5,189 nucleotides of DNA from Alphaproteobacteria bacterium (GTDB taxonomy: Bacteria > Pseudomonadota > Alphaproteobacteria > Rhizobiales > Xanthobacteraceae), in the NCBI GenBank assembly GCA_005883115.1, contig VAZQ01000315.1:1-5189 (forward strand), in the 5' to 3' direction. Shown here piece by piece: positions 1 through 5,189 of this stretch (its first letter is position 1; each line of letters starts with the position of its first letter). Position numbers and translations under genes: made by a program. The notes under the pieces were generated by a model. It had not been told where the DNA came from. It searched no databases and worked only from the letters and a program-made list of their open reading frames with translations.

Positions 1-227
1 AGATTGCAGACCCGATGGCTTTCCCACCCACCGATCTCGATATCGCGGAAGGCGATGCGCCCACGCGCCGGACGGTGCATGCCGGCGATGGCGCGAATGA
101 GCGAGGTCTTGCCGGCTCCGTTCGCCCCGACGATGGCAACGACCGCCCCCTCGCCGATCTCGAGCGACACGTCGTCGAGCGCCTGCGCGTCGCCGTGAAA
201 GACATCGAGGTTGTCGACGCGCAGCAT
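1..227 (-). CDS. livF: LivF-type ABC transporter ATP-binding protein (partial, N-terminal 75 residues)
   Basis: This is the N-terminal part of the second ATPase of a branched-chain amino acid type importer; the gene runs off the left edge. The 75 visible residues begin MLRVDNLDVFHGDAQALDDV, the usual LivF opening, followed by a clear Walker A motif GANGAGKTS at residues 34-42. The rest of the nucleotide-binding domain (Q-loop, signature, Walker B) lies outside the window. The ATG overlaps the livG stop by one base (TGATG), and a GGAGG lies 10 nt upstream inside the livG 3' end, so the start is well supported and translation is probably coupled. Family knowledge: LivF pairs with LivG on the cytoplasmic face of LivH/LivM and hydrolyses ATP to drive import. 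No lesion is visible in this part. The assignment to LivF rather than LivG rests on gene order and the N-terminal sequence. Confidence 0.88.
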   Translation of the reverse strand, partial: MLRVDNLDVFHGDAQALDDVSLEIGEGAVVAIVGANGAGKTSLIRAIAGMHRPARGRIAFRDIEIGGWESHRVCN

Positions 228-897
228 CAGTCGACTGCCTCCGCGCCGAGATAGGACTGCACCACCGCGGGTTCGCGCACGACGGCCTCGGGCGCGCCCT
301 CCGCGATCGCCGCGCCGTGATGCAGCACCAGCACGCGGGCGGCGAGCGCCATCACCGCGCGCATGACGTGTTCGATCAGAAGGATGGTAAGCCCGGTCTC
401 ACGGTTGAGCGTGGTGAGGACGGGAGCTTCGGGTCGGTGGCGAGCGCGCGCGCAACCTCGAGGCGCTTGCGATCCGGCAGCGTCAGCGCCGAGGCCGGCT
501 GGTGACGCTTGCCGAACAGATCGAGCTGCTTGAGCACCTCGTGCGCGCGCCGGCGCGCCAGCGCGGGATCGTGCCGATGTAGCATCGCGCCGATGGCGAC
601 ATTGTCTTCGACCGAAAGCGCGGGGAACGGTCGCACCAACTGGAACGTGCGGCCGATGCCGCGGCGGCAGATCTCGTCGGGCGTAAGTCCCTCGATGCGT
701 TCACCGGCAAAGGCGATGGAGCCGCGGTCGGGCGCCGACATGCCGGCGATGATGTTGAACAGCGTGGTCTTGCCGGCACCGTTGGGGCCGATGACCGCGA
801 AGATCGAGCCCTGCGCCACGCGAAAGCTCACATTATCGACCGCAAGCAGGCCGCGAAAGCGCTTGCTGACCGCGTCGATCGACAGAAGCGCGCTCAT
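227..897 (-). pseudogene. livG: LivG-type ABC transporter ATP-binding protein with frameshift and internal deletion
   Basis: This is the first ATPase of the importer. The first 158 codons (897 to 424) read as a good LivG: Walker A GPNGAGKTT at residues 37-45, Q-loop GRTFQ at 82-86, and the signature-region variant LTLPDRKRLEVARAL at 138-152, ending in ATDPKL. The family continues here with the hydrophobic Walker B strand, LDE and the D-loop (LLLDEVMAGL or similar), but none of this is present. Instead the reading jumps, two bases out of frame, to VLTTLNRETGLTILLIEH at 421 onward, which holds the switch histidine, and runs cleanly to the TGA at 229-227. In the original frame translation would end at a TGA near 376. 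By family comparison about 20 codons are missing. The ATG overlaps the livM stop (ATGA). An upstream in-frame start at 942 lies inside livM and is unlikely. As written, the product could not hydrolyse ATP normally. A sequencing or assembly error is possible. Confidence 0.85.
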
Positions 898-1893
898 GAT
901 CGCCGCACCGTCACGCCGAGCTTGCCGGCGAGCCATGGCCATACGCCCTCCGGCAGCGCCATCACGACCACGAGCAGGCAGAGTCCGTAAAAGACCTGCT
1001 TGGCGCCGGGTGCATCGAGGCCGAGCGCGGTCAAGATTTCCTGCATGCTCTCAGACAGGCCGGTCAGCAGAAACGCACCGATGAGCGGGCCGAACAGGGT
1101 ACCGATGCCGCCGATGATCGGTCCCAGGATCAGCTCGATCGAGCGCGAAATGTGAAACACCTGCTCGGGAAACAGATTGTTGTAGTAGAACGCGAAGAAC
1201 ACGCCGGCGACTGCGGTCATCCCGGCGGATATGACGACCGCGTACATCTTGTAGCGAAACGTGTTGATGCCGAGCGAGCGCGCGGCAACCTCGTCCTCGC
1301 GGATCGCCTGCCAGTAATAGCCGACGCGGCTCCTGAGCAGAACGTGGCAAAGCCCGAATGCCGCGACGGTAAGCGCGAGCATCACATAGTAGAACATCGT
1401 CGGATTGCCGCGCAGGTTCCAAAGATCGTTGCGGGTGTAGTTGGCGACCGGCAGGAAGAAGCCGCTCGACCCGCCGACCCATCCGAAGTGATCGAAGCCG
1501 ATGCGCGCGAACTCGGCGAAGGCGATGGTGAGGATTGCGAAATAGACGCCGCCCACGCCGAAGCGGAAGGCGAGGAAGCCGATGACGGCACCGCATGCCA
1601 CCGCGATCGCGATCGCCGCAGCCAATCCGATCCAGGGCCCGAGGCCGAAATGGACATAGAGCGCCGCGGCCGCGTAGCCGCCGAGCCCGACATAGATGGA
1701 GTGGACGAGAGAGAGTTGGCCGGCCAAGCCCATCATCACGTTACACGCCGGTATAGGCGAAATAGAGAATGATGATGAGAACAGTGAGCAGATAATCGTT
1801 GGCCAGCCAGGGAACGGCGAGTAGCGCGGCGAGCAACGCCAGCAGTCCGACGAGACCGCGAAGCGGGACCCCCTCGAGCAGCCGGCGCATCAT
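894..1893 (-). pseudogene. livM: LivM-type inner-membrane permease, interrupted by a frameshift near 1740
   Basis: This is the second permease subunit of the importer. Codons 1-50 (1893 to 1744) give MMRRLLEGV, two hydrophobic stretches, and the conserved LLTVLIIILYFAYTGV, then a TAA at 1743-1741. The family continues with (A/S)WN(V/L)MMG(L/F)AGQLSL. NVMMGLAGQLSL is present but one base out of phase, from 1742 leftward, and the two residues before it are missing. This second part is open for 281 codons from a GTG at 1739 to the TGA at 896-894. It shows many membrane segments, the ATPase-coupling loop AIREDEVAARSLGIN (residues 146-160 of this part) and the usual GPIIGGIGTLFGPLIGA. Together the parts give about 333 residues, normal for LivM. 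The start follows a strong GGGGAGG and overlaps the livH stop; the ATG at 1890 is an alternative. Reinitiation at GTG/ATG right after the TAA is conceivable but would lack the first membrane segment. Confidence 0.87.
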
Positions 1894-2759
1894 GCGCGCC
1901 TCCCCAGAATCCCCTGCGGTCGGAACAGCAGCACCAGCACGAGCAGGCCGAAGGAGAACATGCTCTTGGCCGAGGGCGTGAAGAACAGGCCGGCCATCGC
2001 CTCGGTGAGCCCGATGAGCACGCCGCCGAGCAGCGCGCCCGGCATCGAGCCGAGCCCCCCGGTGATGACGATGATGAAGGCAAGCAGCGTCAAGGCGGGC
2101 CCCAGCGCCGGCGTCACGTCGACCAGCAGCACCAGCATCGCGCCCGCGGCCCCCACACAAGCGGCGCCGAGACCGAACGTGAGCGCATAGAGGCGCTTGA
2201 CGTCGAGCCCCACCACCAGCGCGCCGGTATAGTTGTCGGCACAAGCACGGATCGCCTTGCCGAGCGGCACAAAGCGAAAAAAGCCGAATAGCGCGGCGGT
2301 GATCACGACCGTCGCCGCACCGGCATATACTTTGGTCGCGTCGATGATCAGCGGTCCGACCAGGAAGCTGTCGAACGAATAGGACGTCTGGACGTTGCGG
2401 GCATCGGGTCCGAACACGATCAGCAGAACGTTGGTGATGATGATCGCGACCGCGACCAGCAAGATGAACTGGCTGTACTCGGGCCGGGTGATGAACGGAT
2501 TGATGATGCCGGCCTGCATTGCATAGCCGAGCGCGAACAGCACGCCCGCCAGCGGAACGACCATCACCAATGGGTCGAGCCCGAGACCGCTGAACAGCAC
2601 GATGGCGAGGTACATGGCGATGGTCATCATCTCGCCATGGGCGAAATTGACGACGCGCACCACGCCGAAAATGACCGAGAGACCCAGCGCCATCAGGCCG
2701 TAGACGAGGCCGGTCAAAACACCGCTGACCGCGACGTTGAAATAGATCTCTGCGGCCAC
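1890..2759 (-). CDS. livH: LivH-type inner-membrane permease
   Basis: This 289-residue permease is complete and of typical family length. It is hydrophobic throughout, with about eight predicted membrane segments. Recognisable LivH motifs are GLVYGLMALGLSVIFGV (residues 17-33), the hallmark VNFAHGEMM (37-45), the coupling-loop region GKAIRACADNYTGALVVGLD (167-186), ITGGLGSMPGALLGGVLIG (232-250), and the C-terminal LVLLFRPQGILGRR. It would form half of the membrane channel together with LivM. The start is taken as GTG at 2759, because the next protein residues AAEIYFNVAVSG match LivH N-termini, no ATG is in frame nearby, and an AGGA lies 7 nt upstream. The frame stays open far upstream over the 3' end of the binding-protein gene, but that extension is out of frame with it and not LivH-like. 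The TGA overlaps the livM ATG. Solute specificity cannot be read from this subunit. Confidence 0.93.
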   Translation of the reverse strand: MAAEIYFNVAVSGVLTGLVYGLMALGLSVIFGVVRVVNFAHGEMMTIAMYLAIVLFSGLGLDPLVMVVPLAGVLFALGYAMQAGIINPFITRPEYSQFILLVAVAIIITNVLLIVFGPDARNVQTSYSFDSFLVGPLIIDATKVYAGAATVVITAALFGFFRFVPLGKAIRACADNYTGALVVGLDVKRLYALTFGLGAACVGAAGAMLVLLVDVTPALGPALTLLAFIIVITGGLGSMPGALLGGVLIGLTEAMAGLFFTPSAKSMFSFGLLVLVLLFRPQGILGRRA

Positions 2760-2766
2760 CGATCGG

Positions 2767-2770
2767 TCCT
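2767..2770 (-). promoter_or_regulatory. Shine-Dalgarno AGGA for livH (GTG start)
   Basis: On the minus strand AGGA lies 7 nt upstream of the GTG at 2759. It supports the non-ATG start of livH. It directly abuts the outer stem of the intercistronic hairpin, so folding of that hairpin could affect ribosome access (inference). Confidence 0.5.
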
Positions 2771-2834
2771 GCCCTAAGGGCGTCCCACGCCCGTCCCATA
2801 GCCCGCGAAGACGGGCGTTAAAAGCCCTTACGGC
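2771..2834 (-). promoter_or_regulatory. Long nested intercistronic hairpin between the binding-protein gene and livH
   Basis: In the 125-nt gap, two nested inverted repeats are visible. The inner arms CGCCCGTC (2817-2810) and GACGGGCG (2795-2788) are perfect over 8 bp around a 14-nt loop. The outer arms GCCGTAAGGGC (2834-2824) and GCCCTTAGGGC (2781-2771) pair at 10 of 11 positions. They are separated from the inner stem by a symmetric 6 x 6 internal loop. A competing local hairpin GGGCGT-GGG-ACGCCC (2792-2778) uses part of both right arms, so alternative folds exist. No U-tract follows on the transcribed strand, so it is not a classical intrinsic terminator. Known parallels, such as hairpins between binding-protein and permease genes of ABC operons, suggest a role in protecting the upstream mRNA or lowering permease expression. 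That role is inferred here. Confidence 0.6.
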
Positions 2835-2884
2835 AAGGCTCCGCCCCGCTGCCGCGGCCGGCGCAGGATCAGCGAGCGAGCACC

Positions 2885-4135
2885 TCAGCCGCGCCGGTCG
2901 TACGGGCTCATCGGCAATTCGGGCTTGGCGTTCGACGCGGTCTTTGGAGCGATCGTGAGGAGCTTGCCGCCGCGGTTCTGAATCGCGGCATTCTTGAGCT
3001 TGTCGTTCTGACCCTTGTCGTTGAACTGGATGCCGGGACCAATGCTCACATTGTCGGTGATGTTGGTGGTGCGGATCGCGTCCGCGAGCGCCTTCGGGTC
3101 GCTCGAGCGCGCGCGCTTGTAGGCATCCGCCGCAACCAGCAACGCTTCGAACGTGAACACATGATTGGTGTTCATGTTGATGCCCGGATAGGCCTTGGCG
3201 AGCGCGCCTTCGAGTTGCTGCGCCAATTTCTTGTTCGGGTCGTACCATGGCACGAAGCTCATCGGCCCGTCGGACAGCTTGCCCAACGTCTTGAGGTATT
3301 GGTCCTCGTACCAGCCCGGCCCCATGCTGAGCACGACCGTCGGCGACCAGCGCTGCTTGACCAGCTCGCGCGTGATCAGCATCGCGTCGTTAAGCCGGCT
3401 GACCATGAGCAACGCGTCGGCCCCGGTCGCTTTGGCCTTGGCCACTTCCACCGACAGGTCGCGCGCCGTCGCGTCGTAGGCGATCTGCTCGACGATCTTG
3501 TAGGGCATGTTGAAGCGGGGCAGCACGGCATTGATGCCCTGCTGCATCGAGGTGCCGAAGGTGTCATTCACATGCATGAACACGACCGACTTCGGCGCCA
3601 CCCCGGTCGCGTCGAACAATTCCTTCTGGTTGGCGAAGGCGTCGCTGAGGATCATGGGTGCGGTCGGGAAATTGCGGAACACGAATTTGTAGCCCTGCTC
3701 GGTGATCGGCGGCGCCGCCGCGATGTTGATGACAAAGGGAATGCCCTTCTGCTCGGCAACCTGCGCGATGGCCGTCGATTGTCCGGAATCGAAGGCGCCG
3801 ACCAAAAGCTGCGCACCGTCATTGATCAGCTTTTCCGCTCGCGCTCGCGCCACCTCGACGTTGGTTTCGGTGTCCGCGTTCATGATCGCGAGCTCCGGCA
3901 GGCCGAGCGCCTTGAAGATCGGCGGCGCAAGCTCGACCCCGCGCTGACAATCCTGCCCGATCCCCGCCTGCGCACCCGAGCGCGGCAACAGAACGCCGAC
4001 CTTGAGCGGGCCGCTCTGCGCTCGGACGACGTCGAACGCTGTGCCGGTCGCTGCGAGCAATCCGGCGGCGCCGGCGCCAGCGGCGAAGCTGCGGCGGGTG
4101 ACGCGGGCGCAATTGATTGGTGATGTACGGCGCAT
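2885..4135 (-). CDS. Periplasmic solute-binding protein of a branched-chain amino acid type (HAAT) ABC importer
   Basis: This is a complete 416-residue precursor, a usual length for the LivK-like Peripla_BP_6 family. The N-terminus carries a Tat-type signal: TRRSF at residues 13-17, an alanine/glycine-rich hydrophobic stretch at about 18-35, and a likely cleavage site after VRA (residue 39). The mature protein opens with PLKVGVLLPRSGAQAGIGQD (43-62), the standard first strand and ligand loop. It continues with DGAQLLVGAFDSGQSTAIAQ (106-125), FRNFPTAPM (153-161), and a C-terminal APKTASNAKPELPMSPYDRR typical of this subfamily. The start is the ATG preceded by GGAGG at 6 nt. It heads the livH-M-G-F operon. 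The solute is unknown. Family members bind leucine-type amino acids, amides, urea or aromatic acids, and the divergent paaG hints at an aromatic acid (inference). I see no lesion. Confidence 0.92.
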   Translation of the reverse strand: MRRTSPINCARVTRRSFAAGAGAAGLLAATGTAFDVVRAQSGPLKVGVLLPRSGAQAGIGQDCQRGVELAPPIFKALGLPELAIMNADTETNVEVARARAEKLINDGAQLLVGAFDSGQSTAIAQVAEQKGIPFVINIAAAPPITEQGYKFVFRNFPTAPMILSDAFANQKELFDATGVAPKSVVFMHVNDTFGTSMQQGINAVLPRFNMPYKIVEQIAYDATARDLSVEVAKAKATGADALLMVSRLNDAMLITRELVKQRWSPTVVLSMGPGWYEDQYLKTLGKLSDGPMSFVPWYDPNKKLAQQLEGALAKAYPGINMNTNHVFTFEALLVAADAYKRARSSDPKALADAIRTTNITDNVSIGPGIQFNDKGQNDKLKNAAIQNRGGKLLTIAPKTASNAKPELPMSPYDRRG

Positions 4136-4140
4136 TGTTC

Positions 4141-4147
4141 TCCTCCC
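4141..4147 (-). promoter_or_regulatory. Strong Shine-Dalgarno GGGAGGA of the binding-protein gene
   Basis: GGGAGGA on the minus strand lies with its GGAGG core 6 nt upstream of the ATG at 4135. It fixes the start there and rejects an in-frame extension to 4303. The strength fits the high level at which binding proteins are usually made. Confidence 0.75.
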
Positions 4148-4175
4148 AGGTGTTGGCCGTCGCATCTGGGTTTGT

Positions 4176-4181
4176 CTTATA
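4176..4181 (-). promoter_or_regulatory. Possible -10 element for the transporter operon
   Basis: TATAAG on the minus strand, 40 nt upstream of the binding-protein ATG, is the most A/T-rich -10-like hexamer in the divergent region. No convincing -35 (TTGACA-like) is found 16-18 nt upstream of it, so the promoter would be weak or activator-dependent if real. Confidence 0.3.
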
Positions 4182-4218
4182 GTTCCCTTTCCGATGCAAT
4201 GGGCCATCGCGGCGCGGT

Positions 4219-4236
4219 TGAACCATCCTTGGTTCA
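4219..4236. promoter_or_regulatory. Palindromic candidate operator in the divergent promoter region
   Basis: TGAACCATCCTTGGTTCA consists of perfect 7-bp arms (4219-4225 and 4230-4236) around TCCT. Its centre is about 92 nt from the binding-protein start and 98 nt from the paaG start, almost equidistant. A half-site-like GGTTGA (4216-4221) repeats as GGTTCA (4231-4236). The size and symmetry fit a dimeric repressor such as a TetR-, GntR- or MarR-family protein, but no regulator gene is in the window. I do not match it to a known PaaR or PaaX operator with confidence. Confidence 0.5.
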
Positions 4237-4325
4237 CATCAAGCAACGGGCTGATGTCGTTGCCGGGCTCGACCCCCGCGCATGACGCGGACCAAAGAGT
4301 CATTCAAACTCGCGAGAAGGCGCGC

Positions 4326-5123
4326 ATGGAAGCAGCACCTGTCCTTATCGAGCGGCGCGAAGGCTATCGCGTCGTCACGCTCAACCGGCCGCGGCACCTC
4401 AACGCATTTACCGAGGCCATGCATCAGCACCTCAAGCGCGCGCTCGCCGAGGCGGAGGACGACGGCGACTGCCGCGCGCTCTTGCTCACTGGCGCCGGTC
4501 GCGCGTTCTGCGCCGGGCAGGATTTGCACGAGCGGGTGGACAAGGACGGCAAAGCCATCGTGCTCGGAAGCGCGCTCGACACCTATTACAATCCGCTCGT
4601 GCGCAGGCTGCGCGCATTGCCGTTTCCGGTCGTCGCCGCGGTCAACGGGATTGCCGCCGGCGCCGGCGCCAACATCGCGCTCGGCTGCGACATCGTCTTC
4701 GCGGCGCGTTCCGCGAGCTTCGTTCAGGCGTTCGCGAAGATCGGGCTCATTCCCGATTGCGGCGGCACGTGGCTGCTGCCGCGGCTTATTGGTCCCGCCC
4801 GCGCGCGCCCCCTCGCGTTCACGGCCGAGCCGCTTTCCGCCGACAAGGCGGAAGCATGGGGCCTGATTTGGAAAGCGCTCGATGACGCCGAGCTGATGCC
4901 GCAAGCCCACGCGCTGTGCGCGCGCTTCACCGCCGCGCCGTCCGTCGCGCTCGCGCTGATCAAGCGCGTCCTCGATCAATCCTGGAGTAATGATCTCGAT
5001 ACCCAGCTCGAGCTCGAGCGCGACTCACAACACGAGGCAAGTCTTTCGCCCGATTATGACGAAGGCGTGCATGCGTTCCTGCAAAAGCGGCCCGCCGTTT
5101 TCACCGGCCGCCGCGCGATGTAG
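4326..5123 (+). CDS. paaG: PaaG-type ring-1,2-epoxyphenylacetyl-CoA isomerase (crotonase fold)
   Basis: This 265-residue cytoplasmic enzyme is complete and close to the usual PaaG length. Family role: isomerising 1,2-epoxyphenylacetyl-CoA to the seven-membered oxepin-CoA in the aerobic phenylacetate pathway. Crotonase landmarks are LNRPRHLNAF (19-28), the CoA/oxyanion loop FCAGQDLHER (61-70), the second oxyanion segment VNGIAAGAGANIALGCDIV (106-124), FVQAFAKIGLIPDCGGTWLL (132-151), the PaaG-like AEAWGLIW, and C-terminal SPDYDEGVHAFLQKRPAVFTGR. The two hydratase glutamates of classical crotonase are replaced (N116 and F136 by alignment), and an aspartate, D144, sits where isomerase-type members carry their acid. 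This argues for isomerase rather than enoyl-CoA hydratase activity. The ATG follows AAGG at about 6 nt. It is transcribed divergently from the transporter, and no other paa gene is visible. A general enoyl-CoA hydratase/isomerase label is the cautious alternative. Confidence 0.85.
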   Translation: MEAAPVLIERREGYRVVTLNRPRHLNAFTEAMHQHLKRALAEAEDDGDCRALLLTGAGRAFCAGQDLHERVDKDGKAIVLGSALDTYYNPLVRRLRALPFPVVAAVNGIAAGAGANIALGCDIVFAARSASFVQAFAKIGLIPDCGGTWLLPRLIGPARARPLAFTAEPLSADKAEAWGLIWKALDDAELMPQAHALCARFTAAPSVALALIKRVLDQSWSNDLDTQLELERDSQHEASLSPDYDEGVHAFLQKRPAVFTGRRAM

Positions 5124-5143
5124 CAGAGGCCCGGTTTCCGTTC

Positions 5144-5163
5144 ATTCCCGCGCAAGCGGGAAT
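5144..5163. repeat. REP-like hairpin, ATTCCC(N8)GGGAAT type, downstream of paaG
   Basis: ATTCCCGC (5144-5151) and GCGGGAAT (5156-5163) form a perfect 8-bp stem closed by GCAA, a GNRA-type tetraloop. It begins 21 nt after the paaG stop and is flanked by TC and CC, as in dispersed repeats with the TCATTCCCGC...GCGGGAATCC pattern that are common in many proteobacterial genomes. There is no T-tract, so it is more likely a REP/dRS3-like element or a Rho-barrier hairpin than an intrinsic terminator. Only one copy is in the window. Confidence 0.65.
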
Positions 5164-5189
5164 CCAGCGGCCACAGACCGCGGCTCTGG

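Noticed and set aside
1152..1772. A 206-codon open frame on the plus strand opposite livM
   Set aside because: It is complementary to conserved livM coding sequence, has low complexity and charged composition, and shows no recognisable domain.
1741..2799. A 352-codon minus-strand open frame that looks like one long protein
   Set aside because: Most of it is an out-of-frame, Arg-rich reading of livH. Only its last 50 codons (1893-1744) are real, being the livM N-terminus, so it should not be annotated as a single gene.
2771..2834. Intrinsic terminator after the binding-protein gene
   Set aside because: The stem is strong, but no run of U follows on the transcribed strand, and the downstream genes belong to the same importer.
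2760..3248. N-terminal extension of livH over the 3' end of the binding-protein gene
   Set aside because: The frame is open but overlaps a confidently read gene in another frame and lacks LivH-like sequence. GTG at 2759 matches the family start.
3161..4123. A 320-codon open frame on the plus strand opposite the binding-protein gene
   Set aside because: It is an antisense shadow of a clearly recognised gene. It is rich in Arg, Asp and Glu with no domain-like pattern, as expected from high-GC third positions.
4190..4210. Sigma-54-like TGGCCCATTGCAT on the minus strand upstream of the binding-protein gene
   Set aside because: The spacing between the GG and GC elements is too short for a -24/-12 promoter.
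4276..4290. CCGCG-CATGA-CGCGG inverted repeat before paaG
   Set aside because: Five-base GC-only arms are frequent by chance at this base composition, and no second support was found.
4239..4979. A 246-codon minus-strand open frame opposite paaG
   Set aside because: It is a shadow of the well-supported PaaG coding region, with a composition typical of antisense high-GC frames.
1..5189. CRISPR array, tRNA/rRNA gene, insertion sequence or toxin-antitoxin pair
   Set aside because: No regularly spaced repeats, RNA-gene landmarks, transposase motifs or small paired genes were seen on either strand.

Overview
The window is GC-rich and densely coded. It looks like a chromosomal segment of an alphaproteobacterium, probably of the Hyphomicrobiales (Bradyrhizobium or Rhodoplanes-like). 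This placement is inferred from codon use, the Tat-type signal on the binding protein, protein style, and a REP-like ATTCCC(N8)GGGAAT hairpin at the right end. No taxonomic search was possible.

Layout: a minus-strand operon reads right to left from about 4135 to past position 1. It encodes a branched-chain amino acid type (LIV/HAAT family) ABC importer in the canonical order: binding protein (livK-like, 2885-4135), permease livH (1890-2759), permease livM (894-1893), ATPase livG (227-897) and ATPase livF (227 to the left edge, partial). The last four cistrons are linked by short overlapping stop/start signals. The binding-protein gene is separated from livH by 125 nt that hold a long nested hairpin ending at the livH Shine-Dalgarno. 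A 190-bp intergenic region with a 7+4+7 palindrome near its midpoint separates the operon from a divergent plus-strand gene (4326-5123). That gene encodes a crotonase-fold protein best matched to PaaG, the ring-1,2-epoxyphenylacetyl-CoA isomerase of aerobic phenylacetate breakdown. A REP-like hairpin follows it.

The transporter appears broken as written. livM carries a frameshift with a TAA stop after codon 50, where the usual residues of a conserved motif are also missing. livG lacks roughly 20 codons that normally contain Walker B, the catalytic glutamate and the D-loop, and is frameshifted there. The binding protein, livH, the visible part of livF, and paaG all read cleanly. Either the importer is decaying or the sequence/assembly has errors. 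Resolving this matters most for interpreting the window.

How the genes may work together (inference): the binding protein would capture a solute in the periplasm, LivH/LivM would form the channel and LivG/LivF would drive it. The divergent paaG suggests that the solute could be phenylacetate or a related aromatic acid rather than an amino acid, and that one regulator may control both directions through the central palindrome. I see no wholly new system. The points most worth checking are the two lesions, the livK-livH hairpin and the shared palindrome.
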